A stretch of DNA of 25,312 nucleotides from CAYNKA01 sp964397655 (GTDB taxonomy: Bacteria > Spirochaetota > Spirochaetia > DTKZ01). The number at the start of each line of letters is the position of its first letter. The stretch's first letter is position 1. This document shows, piece after piece, positions 15,245 through 22,138 of this stretch. Position numbers and translations under genes: made by a program. The notes under the pieces were generated by a model. That model was given only the letters and a program-made list of their open reading frames with translations, was not told where the DNA came from and did not search any database. The stretch spans positions 1 through 25,312 of the forward strand of contig CAYNKA010000023.1 in assembly GCA_964397655.1 (NCBI GenBank), in the 5' to 3' direction.

Positions 15245-15715
15245 ATGATCGAAGTGGAAATTCCGGGGAAGGGGGAGTATAGGATAGAGAACCTCGTGAG
15301 CGATTTCACCGGTACTCTTTCGGTCGGCGGCGTGTTGCTGCCCGGAGTCGCGGAAGCGATCAGAAGGCTGTCCGAAAAACTGGAAATCCATATCGTGACG
15401 GCGGACACGATGGAAACCGCTCGGCAAGCCCTCTCCGGCCTTCCCTGCCGTTTGACAGTATTGGAAGGCCGGCATACGGCGGAATCCAAACTCGAATACC
15501 TGAAAGCCCTGGGCCCTGCAGGCGTGATCGCCTTCGGAAACGGCGCTAACGACCGCCTCTTGTTGGAGGGCGCCTCGATTTCCGTCGCCGTTCTCGAAGG
15601 GGAAGGCTGCGCGGCTGCCGCGCTGTTTTCCGCCGACATCGTCGTACGCTGCGTCTCAGACGCTTTCGGTCTCCTCGAACATCCGGACAGGTTGAAGGCG
15701 ACGCTCCGCGATTGA
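15245..15715 (+). CDS. HAD-superfamily phosphatase of the soluble P-type-ATPase-like group
   Basis: A 156-residue protein from the ATG at 15245, chosen because GAGGAGGGAAC precedes it; an ATG at 15218 that overlaps the previous stop would add nine residues. HAD motif I is DFTGTL (D20), very like the DKTGTL of P-type ATPases. Motif II Thr is T52 in HIVTAD, motif III Lys is probably K82, and motif IV is GNGANDRLLL (98-107, N102-D103). There is no cap domain and no membrane segment. A haloacid-dehalogenase-type hydrolase of this group fits the known fluoride-riboswitch gene repertoire; its substrate is unknown. Confidence 0.85.
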   Translation: MIEVEIPGKGEYRIENLVSDFTGTLSVGGVLLPGVAEAIRRLSEKLEIHIVTADTMETARQALSGLPCRLTVLEGRHTAESKLEYLKALGPAGVIAFGNGANDRLLLEGASISVAVLEGEGCAAAALFSADIVVRCVSDAFGLLEHPDRLKATLRD

Positions 15716-15762
15716 AGATGGATTCAGATACAAAAAGACCGAAGTGAAAATTTTAACGGGAC

Positions 15763-15792
15763 TTGTCAGTATTCGCCGGAACAGTGTAATTT
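15763..15792 (+). promoter_or_regulatory. Promoter for the riboswitch-MFS unit
   Basis: TTGTCA (15763-15768) and TAATTT (15787-15792) are 18 bases apart, placing the start at about 15799, just before the aptamer. The 178-base gap between the HAD gene and the MFS gene holds this promoter, the aptamer and the expression platform; no clear terminator for the HAD operon is seen in it. Confidence 0.62.
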
Positions 15793-15800
15793 ATTCCTGC

Positions 15801-15863
15801 GGGTGATGGAGTCCACCCCGGGAAGATGTTCCCGAAACCGCTTTTCCGGCTGATGACCCCTCT
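15801..15863 (+). ncRNA. Fluoride riboswitch (crcB motif) aptamer with inserted hairpin, upstream of MFS gene
   Basis: The first hairpin is GGGUG (15801-15805) with CACCC (15814-15818), loop AU-GGAGUC. An extra hairpin CGGGAA-gaug-UUCCCG (15819-15834) is inserted. Then come AAACCG, a stem CCG/CGG (15838-15840, 15847-15849), UGAU (15851-15854) and GACCCC (15855-15860). The pseudoknot has five of six pairs, with one A-C mismatch (15810/15858). CCCUCUA (15858-15864) pairs perfectly with UAGAGGG (15878-15884), which includes the Shine-Dalgarno GGGAGG (15882-15887), so an ON-type translational switch is clear. Confidence 0.88.
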
Positions 15864-15894
15864 AAATCGGATCAGACTAGAGGGAGGCAGCGGC

Positions 15895-17091
15895 ATGAGC
15901 GGAAAGAGCTACGGCGGAACGAACGGAGCCGGAAAGGCGGCTTTTCTTTTCGTCATTCTCTTCGGAATCGTAAGTCTTTTCTCGGACATGACCCACGAGG
16001 GCGCCCGATCCATCACCGGGCCCTTCCTTGGCAGTCTCGGGGCCACAGCGACCGCGATCGGGCTCATCGCGGGCTTCGGCGAATTCGTAGGGTACGCCCT
16101 CCGCTTCGCATCGGGGCGGATGAGCGACAGGACCCGCCGATATTGGCTCGTCATGGGTTCGGGTTACGCGATCAACCTTCTTTCGGTCCCGCTCCTCGCC
16201 CTCGCGGGACACTGGGAAATCGCAGCCGTTCTCATGATACTCGAACGGGCGGGAAGGGCGATCAGGAATCCTGCACGCGACGCGATGCTGTCGCACGCCA
16301 CGAAGGAGATGGGAAGGGGATTCGGTTTCGGCCTGCACGAGGCCTTCGACCAGATCGGAGCGACGGCCGGCCCGCTCCTCGTCGCGGCCGTTTTCGCCGG
16401 CACTTCGTCCTACCGTCCGGCGTTCGCCGTGCTTCTCGTTCCCGCTCTGTGCGCGCTGGGCGTTCTGACCTTCACGCGCATGAGGTTTCCCCATCCGGAA
16501 ACCTTCGAGGCCGGCAAGGAACGCATAGAAACCAAGGGCTTCTCCAGGACCTACTGGCTCTATCTCGCCGCCGCTTCGCTCGTGGCCGCGGGCTTCGTCG
16601 ATTTTCCGCTCCTGGCCTATCACTTCAGCAGGACCGAGGCGATCTCCGTCCAGCGGGCCGCTTTGCTGTACGCGGCGGCCATGGGCATCGACGCCGCGGC
16701 GGCACTCGTCTTCGGCCGCCTGTACGACAAGAGGGGGATTTCGGTACTCGTGATCGCAACCGCGGCTTCCTTTCTCTTCGCGCCCTTCGCGTTTTGGGGA
16801 GGAGCTGCTGGGGCCCTCGTCGGCGTCCTCCTCTGGGGAATAGGAATGGGCGCTCAGGAATCGATCATGCGGGCCGCCATCGCGGACCTCGTTCCTCCGG
16901 ACAAGCGAGCCACCGCCTACGGCACCTTCAACGCATTGTACGGGCTCTCCTGGTTCCTCGGAAGCGCCTTCTTCGGTTTCCTCTATGACCGATCCCTGAC
17001 GGCCGCCGTTCTTTTCTCGGTGATCGCTCAGGGTGCGGCGCTTCCGATTTTTTTCCGCATCCGGGGGAAGACGAACTCGGCCCGTGCGTAA
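15895..17091 (+). CDS. Major facilitator superfamily transporter under fluoride riboswitch control
   Basis: A 398-residue protein from the ATG at 15895 with GGGAGG at 15882-15887; the longer frame from 15826 begins inside the aptamer and is rejected. About 11-12 hydrophobic segments. The loop after segment 2 (GRMSDRTRRYWLVMGSGYAIN) and the corresponding second-half loop (GRLYDKRGISVLVIATA) are the classic MFS inter-helix Asp/Arg motifs. RAIRNPARDAMLSHATKEMGRGFGFGLHEAFDQIGA resembles a group of uncharacterised bacterial MFS permeases. It may export a toxic anion or metabolite made under fluoride stress; the substrate cannot be read. It converges on the MutS-like pair with nine bases between. 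Confidence 0.9.
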   Translation: MSGKSYGGTNGAGKAAFLFVILFGIVSLFSDMTHEGARSITGPFLGSLGATATAIGLIAGFGEFVGYALRFASGRMSDRTRRYWLVMGSGYAINLLSVPLLALAGHWEIAAVLMILERAGRAIRNPARDAMLSHATKEMGRGFGFGLHEAFDQIGATAGPLLVAAVFAGTSSYRPAFAVLLVPALCALGVLTFTRMRFPHPETFEAGKERIETKGFSRTYWLYLAAASLVAAGFVDFPLLAYHFSRTEAISVQRAALLYAAAMGIDAAAALVFGRLYDKRGISVLVIATAASFLFAPFAFWGGAAGALVGVLLWGIGMGAQESIMRAAIADLVPPDKRATAYGTFNALYGLSWFLGSAFFGFLYDRSLTAAVLFSVIAQGAALPIFFRIRGKTNSARA

Positions 17092-17100
17092 CGGGAGAGG

Positions 17101-18663
17101 TCAGGTCCGTCGAAGCAGCGCGGCTTCGGCCACCGGAGGACGTTCGGCCGAGACCGTGTCTGCTTTTCCGTCGCTCTCGAAGATCTTCTTGTAGATATCC
17201 TCTCCGAAGCTCGTCCTGAGCGGTTCTCCTTCGACGACGCGGAAGGTCCTGCTTCCGTCGGCCCGCCTTTCGGCGCGGAGGGAGGCCGCATCCTCCCGCC
17301 CCTGGTCGTGGAAGCGGTTGGCGAAGTCGTACAGATGGGTCACGAAGAATACCTTCATGCCAGATTCGAGCAAGGCGGTCACGATCTGCCGGGCGATCTC
17401 CGAGCCTTCGCGTTCGTTGGTCGCAGAGAAGGATTCGTTGAAAAGGACGAGGGAGTCCGGAAGCAGGCCCTCGACGATACCGCTCATCCTGGCCAGCTCC
17501 TCGTCGAGCTTTCCGCTCTTCATGGTCGAATCTTCTTCCCGTTTGTAGTGGGTGAATATCCCGACGGAGAGGTTCGCTTCGAAGGCTTCGGCCGGGACGA
17601 ACATGCCGCACTGCATCATGATCTGGGCCAGCCCGATGCTGCGCAGGAAGGTCGATTTCCCTCCCTGATTCGCTCCCGTGACGACGACGAGGTTTTTCGA
17701 GTCCAGATTGAGGCTGTTCGCCACGACCTTTTTCCCCATGGTCAGGGCGAGGCATACGTCGTACAGCCCTCGGAAGGAGTGCCTCCGTTCCCGCTGGGAT
17801 GCCAGGCCGGGGAAAACGGCGGGCTCTCCTATCGAGGAGAGGGCTTCCTTCAGGTTCACGCAACCTATGTAGAAAGCCAGTTCCGTCTTCATCAGATTGA
17901 AAAAATCGGAGACATGGTCCGCGGAACGCGCCACTGCGTTGGCCACCAGATTTATGCCCTGGTCCGAGAGTTCGGAAAGGCACCGGGCGCCGCTTTCGTC
18001 CCTGGGATGGAGGGAGAACGAATAGACCGCCGGCGATTTCATGAACACGCGTTCGAAGAACGAAGGCCGCTTTCCTTTCGGTTTCCTGAGAACGTACCCC
18101 GTTCCCTCGTTCCCCTTCCCGAGAACCGCGCTCATGAGGATGCCGCCGTCGAACCGCAGGGCTTTGAGATGCCTTTCGATTTCGAGAAAGTAGCCTTCAT
18201 CGAGGTTCTCTTCGATCATGGCGAAGAAATTCCGAAATCCTTCGGACGTGAATTCGGCGGCGTGTTCGGCGGAGAAAGTCCTCAATTCACGCAGTACGGC
18301 TACGAACATGCGCATGATCTCGACCGAACCGCGGAGAATCGAACTGGGGTAACGGCTGAAGATGCTCCAATGATTCTTCTGCTTTTTCTCGATCGCCTGT
18401 GCGGCTATGGCATAAAGGGCCCTCACCTCTGCGGGTCTCGTGAGGCAGTCCTTCAGGATTTCTTGACGGTATCGTATCGTCTCGCTGTCGGTTTCGCCGA
18501 TCAGGATCGCGGTTTTCGCCACCTGATGGATGAGCTCGTCCTTTCCGGCCATCGTTTTGAAAAGAACTTCCAATTCCAAATCCTGGGTCAACGCATCCGC
18601 ATGCGCCGGCAAGACGTGTTTCATGTCGAAATCCCGGGTCTTGTACATGAGGTAGGTTTTCAT
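17101..18663 (-). CDS. MutS-like ATPase domain protein, second of a pair
   Basis: A 520-residue protein from the ATG at 18663, which overlaps the stop of the upstream MutS-like gene (ATGA); the longer frame from 18858 is inside that gene. The Walker A is TGANQGGKST (329-338), as in MutS TGPNMGGKST. The later FTHYKREEDSTMKSGKLDEELARM segment resembles the MutS D-loop region. Walker B is SLVLFNESFSATNEREG, with N409-E410 where MutS has Asp-Glu. A VTHLYDFA stretch corresponds to the MutS FATHY switch. The N-terminal mismatch-binding and connector domains of full MutS (about 850 residues) are absent, so it is a core-clamp plus ATPase protein. It is coupled to its paralogue and controlled by the aptamer at 20234-20282. 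Confidence 0.88.
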   Translation of the reverse strand: MKTYLMYKTRDFDMKHVLPAHADALTQDLELEVLFKTMAGKDELIHQVAKTAILIGETDSETIRYRQEILKDCLTRPAEVRALYAIAAQAIEKKQKNHWSIFSRYPSSILRGSVEIMRMFVAVLRELRTFSAEHAAEFTSEGFRNFFAMIEENLDEGYFLEIERHLKALRFDGGILMSAVLGKGNEGTGYVLRKPKGKRPSFFERVFMKSPAVYSFSLHPRDESGARCLSELSDQGINLVANAVARSADHVSDFFNLMKTELAFYIGCVNLKEALSSIGEPAVFPGLASQRERRHSFRGLYDVCLALTMGKKVVANSLNLDSKNLVVVTGANQGGKSTFLRSIGLAQIMMQCGMFVPAEAFEANLSVGIFTHYKREEDSTMKSGKLDEELARMSGIVEGLLPDSLVLFNESFSATNEREGSEIARQIVTALLESGMKVFFVTHLYDFANRFHDQGREDAASLRAERRADGSRTFRVVEGEPLRTSFGEDIYKKIFESDGKADTVSAERPPVAEAALLRRT

Positions 18664-20174
18664 ACGCGGAGCCTCTCTTTGAGCGCCTCGTAGGTGAGCC
18701 GGTATTTCTCGGCTATGCACAGCGCGTACGTAAGCCCGTCCGCCGGTTTTCGTTCGATTCTGTACGTCCTCACGGCCGGATCGTCGGGGAAGACGGAACT
18801 CATCATGCTGACGGTCTTTTCGCTGAAGGAGGCCAATTCGTCCAGGAAGGTGACGCATACGCAGAGGAGATCCAGCTCCTGTATCCTTTCGATCACCTTT
18901 TTGCCCAGGAACACCGCATCTTTCAAAGTCGTCGACGTGAAGATCTCGTTCATGATGACGATGCTGTCGGAGGTCGCGCTCACGAGTATTTCATGGATTC
19001 TTTTCAGATCGTCCTGCAGTTTCCCGTTGAGGTTTTCGAAGTTTTCTTCCCTTTCGAAATGGGTGAAGATGCGATCGAAGCGGAAGAGCCGCGCCTCCCT
19101 GCCCGGTACCGGGCACCCTAGGCACGCCAGATAATGCACCTGCCCGAAGAACCGGGCGAAGGTCGTCTTTCCCCCCTGGTTGGGGCCGGATACGACGATG
19201 ATCCGCTCGGGATCGTTCAGGTAGAAATCGTTGCATACGGGCGTCGAATCGCCAGCGGCCAGTTTTTCGGCGAGTGCGAGGTCGAAACCGCCTTCGACGA
19301 AGACCGCTTTGTCGTCGGTCGCGACGGTCGGATAGCAGAATGAAAGTCCTCGTCGTCTGAATTTCGCGATGTAGTCGAGATAGGATACGTAGAATTGTAT
19401 CTCGCGATCGAAACGCTCGATTTTGCCGTTCATGAAATCCCCGTGCTCCGCGTAGAAACCGAGGAGGGCGCTGAATTCTTCGGGGAACAGTTTCGAGGTG
19501 AGTTCGAGAATTTTTGCTTCCACGTGATTCATGCCCGAGGCTATGGGGAGCTTGACGAGATAATCCTTCACGGCGCCTTGTCTGAAGCGTTCGAAGGTCT
19601 TCTCGACCTCCTCGCTGTAGTCCGATTCCGAATCGTATTTCATCACCTTTACGTTCAGCCCTTTGATGAGGAAGCAATAGCTCAGGGCCGCCAGCGAGGC
19701 CTTCAGGCGTCGAGCTTCTTCGCCGAGGAGGACGAAGTACTCGGAATTCGTATAGGCCGAGATATATTCGAGAAAAGACGTCAATCCCCGTGATGTCAAG
19801 TCCGCTTCGGAAAGGTCGCGGGCGAGTTCTTCGACGGTCTCGATGTAGAGAAGGGTCGTCTCGAGAAACCATCCTTCTCTATGGTAGGGGTAATCGAGTT
19901 TTTCCGTCATCTCGCGATAGCGGACCACTCTCCGCATCTTCTCCGCGAAGGCCTTGATTTTCGCGAGGAAAGGTCCTTCGAGATCGCGCATGATCTCCTG
20001 ACGATAAGCTATGACCTCGGCATCGCAGGGACCGGATTGAAAGAAAGGTTTGAGATCGTAATCCTTCTTACCCGAGGTAATCGAATCGACGATCTGATCG
20101 AGATTGAGGTCATGAAAGAAATCCGGTTCCTCCGCCGTTTCCCTCGATGGGAAGAGAATGCTTTGGAATTCCAT
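18660..20174 (-). CDS. MutS-like ATPase domain protein, first of a pair, under fluoride riboswitch control
   Basis: A 504-residue protein from the ATG at 20174, which has AGGAGGT (20183-20189) nine bases before it. The frame stays open back to 20321 but that part encodes the aptamer, so the long version is rejected. Walker A is GPNQGGKTT (330-338), then FDRIFTHFEREENFENLNGKLQDDLKRI, and Walker B SIVIMNEIFTSTTLKDA with N409-E410 at the same positions as the paralogue. A helical core-like region (about 1-300) precedes the ATPase; no MutS mismatch-recognition domain is visible. MutS-like genes are known associates of fluoride riboswitches. Two adjacent paralogues suggest a heterodimer (inference). 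DNA repair is one possible role; binding another branched nucleic acid is another. Confidence 0.9.
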   Translation of the reverse strand: MEFQSILFPSRETAEEPDFFHDLNLDQIVDSITSGKKDYDLKPFFQSGPCDAEVIAYRQEIMRDLEGPFLAKIKAFAEKMRRVVRYREMTEKLDYPYHREGWFLETTLLYIETVEELARDLSEADLTSRGLTSFLEYISAYTNSEYFVLLGEEARRLKASLAALSYCFLIKGLNVKVMKYDSESDYSEEVEKTFERFRQGAVKDYLVKLPIASGMNHVEAKILELTSKLFPEEFSALLGFYAEHGDFMNGKIERFDREIQFYVSYLDYIAKFRRRGLSFCYPTVATDDKAVFVEGGFDLALAEKLAAGDSTPVCNDFYLNDPERIIVVSGPNQGGKTTFARFFGQVHYLACLGCPVPGREARLFRFDRIFTHFEREENFENLNGKLQDDLKRIHEILVSATSDSIVIMNEIFTSTTLKDAVFLGKKVIERIQELDLLCVCVTFLDELASFSEKTVSMMSSVFPDDPAVRTYRIERKPADGLTYALCIAEKYRLTYEALKERLRV

Positions 20175-20233
20175 TCGACAACACCTCCTGGGTCGTGGAA
20201 TGCGGACTTGAGGTATCCCACAAGCGCGCACGA

Positions 20234-20282
20234 TAGGAGTCATCAGCCCGGCCCGGGCGTTTGTCGGGGAACTCCATCCCCG
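20234..20282 (-). ncRNA. Fluoride riboswitch (crcB motif) aptamer, MutS-like pair
   Basis: Read on the minus strand. The first hairpin is CGGGG (20282-20278) with CCCCG (20269-20265), loop AU-GGAGUU. Then come ACAAAC, a second stem GCCC/GGGC (20258-20255 with 20249-20246), UGAU (20245-20242) and GACUCC (20241-20236), which pairs with the loop. The pseudoknot strand CUCCU can instead pair with the Shine-Dalgarno AGGAG (20189-20185), and that helix is continued by UCGUG with CACGA (20233-20229 with 20197-20193). This is a well-supported translational ON switch. Confidence 0.93.
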
Positions 20283-20305
20283 GAAGAACGACAGTTGTCG
20301 AATAA

Positions 20306-20335
20306 AAGATAGAAAATTCACATCGAATTGGTCAA
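20306..20335 (-). promoter_or_regulatory. Promoter for the MutS-like operon
   Basis: On the minus strand TTGACC (20335-20330) and TATCTT (20311-20306) are 18 bases apart. A short inverted repeat CGACA-gt-TGTCG (20289-20300) lies at the expected start of transcription, just before the aptamer. Confidence 0.7.
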
Positions 20336-20372
20336 GCTCCCGGGTATTGCGAACGCTCGTGGTGCCGCCTCA

Positions 20373-20401
20373 TTGACCACAGCCAGCCCTGAGGCTATAG
20401 T
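20373..20401 (+). promoter_or_regulatory. Promoter for the enolase fluoride-riboswitch transcript
   Basis: TTGACC (20373-20378) and TATAGT (20396-20401) are 17 bases apart. The start is expected at about 20408, the base before the aptamer hairpin. Its -35 box lies 37 bases from that of the divergent MutS promoter, repeating the back-to-back layout at 14760-14853. Confidence 0.78.
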
Positions 20402-20408
20402 TTCATTG

Positions 20409-20487
20409 AGCGATGAAGCTCGCTTGAATGAGATCGACCTCCCGGTCGGCTCTTTCGAACCGCCGCAAGGATCGGATGATAGCTTCT
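20409..20487 (+). ncRNA. Variant fluoride riboswitch (crcB motif) upstream of enolase
   Basis: The first hairpin is AGCG (20409-20412) with CGCU (20421-20424) and loop AU-GAAGCU. An inserted hairpin GAG-au-CGACC-uccc-GGUCG-g-CUC occupies about 20430-20452. Then GAACCG, a CCG/CGG closing stem, UGAU (20477-20480) and AGCUUC (20481-20486). The loop GAAGCU (20415-20420) and AGCUUC are perfect complements, though both differ from the GGAGUU/GACUCC of the other copies: compensated changes that keep the pseudoknot. Its place just after a promoter and before enolase fits known fluoride-riboswitch targets. Confidence 0.82.
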
Positions 20488-20520
20488 GATTTCTCTTGCC
20501 TTGAAAGGGAAGGAGGGATC

Positions 20521-20814
20521 TTGAAGACGGCCGGTCATCCCGAGACGCATCCGCTATTCGCCGGTTCTCCCGCAACCGAGGACGAGCGCCTTTCCGCGCC
20601 GAGGCCCCTTCAAGGCGGTCGGCGGGCAACGAAGCGGCTTTCGAAGCTCCGGACTGCATACGGATTCGGAACTTCCGCGTCGTTAGATCCGGCGATTTTC
20701 GCGAGCACTTCCTTTCCAGTTCACATTCGTCCAAAGACTTTCATGAAGGTCATGAAAATAAAATCCGACAGGAGGCTACGCAATGGCAACAATCAAAGGA
20801 ATAAGGAGTCTTGA
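20521..20814 (+). CDS. Possible leader ORF between the enolase riboswitch and enolase (doubtful)
   Basis: A TTG at 20521 preceded by GGAAGGAGG (about 20508-20516) opens a 97-codon frame that runs 32 bases into enolase. The pseudoknot strand CUUCU (20483-20487) can pair with this AGGAG (one G-U), mirroring the expression platforms of the other four aptamers. The predicted peptide is basic, low in hydrophobic residues and unlike any family I know. Without it, the enolase leader is an unexplained 295-base untranslated stretch (20488-20782). I list it because the regulated ribosome site needs something to translate, but it may not be a gene. Confidence 0.25.
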   Translation: MKTAGHPETHPLFAGSPATEDERLSAPRPLQGGRRATKRLSKLRTAYGFGTSASLDPAIFASTSFPVHIRPKTFMKVMKIKSDRRLRNGNNQRNKES

Positions 20815-22057
20815 GATCCTCGATTCTCGCGGAAACCCCACCGTCAGGGTCGTCTGCACGCTCGACAACGGGATCGTCGCTTCGGCATCGGTTCCTTCGG
20901 GGGCCTCAACCGGGGAAAACGAGGCGGTCGAGCTTCGTGACGGCGACAAAAAACGCTACTGCGGAAAGGGCGTGCTCAAGGCGGTGAAGAACGTGAACGA
21001 CCTCATCGCCCCCAAACTGATCGGGATGGAACCGAACCGGCAGGCGGAGATCGACCGCTTGATGGTTGAACTCGACGGAACGCCGAACAAGGCCAAACTA
21101 GGAGCCAATGCGATCCTCGGCGTGTCCATGGCTGTGGCTCGGGCCGCCGCACAGGCTTCCGGAATACCGCTCTATCAATATCTCGGCGGTCCGGGATCCG
21201 TCCGGCTTCCCATACCCATGATGAACATCCTGAACGGCGGAAAGCACGCGGAAAACAGCGTGGATTTCCAGGAATTCATGGCCATGCCGATCGGCGCTCC
21301 GACCTTCGCCGAGGCTTTGAGGTACGGCGCAGAGACCTTTCACGCGCTCAAGAAAATCCTCGGAAAGAAGGGTTACAGCACCGGCGTGGGGGACGAAGGC
21401 GGGTTCGCACCGAACCTGAAAAGCAACGACGAAGCCTGCGAAGTCATCGTGGAGGCGATAGGAGCGGCCGGCTACGAACCCGGCAAGGACGTTGCCATCG
21501 CGATCGATCCGGCGGCGAGTTCCTTTTACGAGAACGGCGCGTACGTCCTGTCGAAGTCGGGACAGGGGAAGAAGTCGAGTTCCGAGTTGACGGCCTTATA
21601 CAAGGCCTGGATAGGGAAATTCCCGATCGTTTCCATCGAGGACGGCCTCGACGAGAACGACTGGGAGGGCTTCAAAGATCATACGGCCGTTTTGGGCGGC
21701 AAGATCCAGATCGTCGGCGACGACATCTACGTGACCAACACGAAGTTCGTTGAACGGGGAATCAAGGAAAAAACCACGAATGCCGTACTCATCAAGCTCA
21801 ACCAGATCGGAACCGTGACGGAGACCATCGAGACCATCAACCTGTGCAGGAAGGCGGGCTGGGGGTACGTCATTTCCCACCGGAGCGGAGAGACCGAAGA
21901 CGCCTTCATGGCCGATTTCGCCGTCGCCATGGGAGGCGGCCAAATCAAGACGGGCTCCGCCTGCAGGAGCGAGAGGATCGCGAAGTACAACCGGCTTCTC
22001 GAGATCGAGTCGGAACTCGGCAAGGCAGCGGTTTTCTCTTCTCCCTTCCAGTGTTGA
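20783..22057 (+). CDS. eno: Enolase (phosphopyruvate hydratase)
   Basis: A 424-residue protein of normal enolase length, with GGAGG seven bases before the ATG. It interconverts 2-phosphoglycerate and phosphoenolpyruvate in glycolysis. Visible active-site residues are SGASTGENEAVELRDGD (39-55), E164 in QEFM, E205 in GDEGGFAP, Mg ligands D242, E286 and D313, K338 in LIKLNQIGT, and SHRSGETED (365-373). Small departures near the metal site include IDPAASSFY where LDCAASEFY is common, and GGGQIKTGSACRSER. Enolase is classically inhibited by fluoride with phosphate and Mg, so raising its level under a fluoride riboswitch is a sensible counter-measure. It could be the only enolase or a fluoride-induced second copy; the window cannot say. 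Confidence 0.97.
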   Translation: MATIKGIRSLEILDSRGNPTVRVVCTLDNGIVASASVPSGASTGENEAVELRDGDKKRYCGKGVLKAVKNVNDLIAPKLIGMEPNRQAEIDRLMVELDGTPNKAKLGANAILGVSMAVARAAAQASGIPLYQYLGGPGSVRLPIPMMNILNGGKHAENSVDFQEFMAMPIGAPTFAEALRYGAETFHALKKILGKKGYSTGVGDEGGFAPNLKSNDEACEVIVEAIGAAGYEPGKDVAIAIDPAASSFYENGAYVLSKSGQGKKSSSELTALYKAWIGKFPIVSIEDGLDENDWEGFKDHTAVLGGKIQIVGDDIYVTNTKFVERGIKEKTTNAVLIKLNQIGTVTETIETINLCRKAGWGYVISHRSGETEDAFMADFAVAMGGGQIKTGSACRSERIAKYNRLLEIESELGKAAVFSSPFQC

Positions 22058-22082
22058 CTTTCGTCGTTCTTTCTTCTCTAAT
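22054..22082 (+). promoter_or_regulatory. Candidate crcB promoter overlapping the enolase stop and terminator
   Basis: TTGACT (22054-22059) overlaps the enolase stop codon, and TCTAAT (22077-22082) follows at 17 bases; each box has five of six consensus bases. The expected start, about 22089, is inside the left arm of the terminator hairpin, so transcripts from this promoter would lack the base of the hairpin and escape termination. Confidence 0.5.
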
Positions 22083-22118
22083 GAGTCCTCGGGTCCTCAC
22101 CCGAGGACTCAGGTTTTT
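22082..22118 (+). terminator. Intrinsic terminator of the enolase transcript
   Basis: A 13-bp perfect stem starting TGAGTCCTCGGGT (22082-22094), a four-base loop CCTC, and the complementary arm (22099-22111) are followed by GGTTTTT. It lies 24 bases after the enolase stop and 20 before the crcB ATG. Confidence 0.88.
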
Positions 22119-22138
22119 GGAAGGAAGATCAGTCTACA

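Noticed and set aside
14732..15475. 247-codon minus-strand open frame covering both divergent riboswitches
   Set aside because: It runs through two promoters and two aptamers and antisense to the HAD gene.
15826..15894. 23-residue N-terminal extension of the MFS transporter
   Set aside because: It begins inside the aptamer; the regulated ribosome site at 15882-15887 points to the ATG at 15895.
20175..20321. 49-residue N-terminal extension of the first MutS-like protein
   Set aside because: This stretch encodes the fluoride aptamer and leader; the ATG at 20174 with AGGAGGT is the credible start.
20318..20734. 138-codon minus-strand open frame over the enolase leader
   Set aside because: It covers the divergent promoters and the enolase aptamer, and has no ribosome site or conserved feature.
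22040..22138. A sixth fluoride aptamer directly upstream of crcB
   Set aside because: I looked for the UGAU plus complementary-loop pattern and found only a simple 13-bp terminator hairpin.
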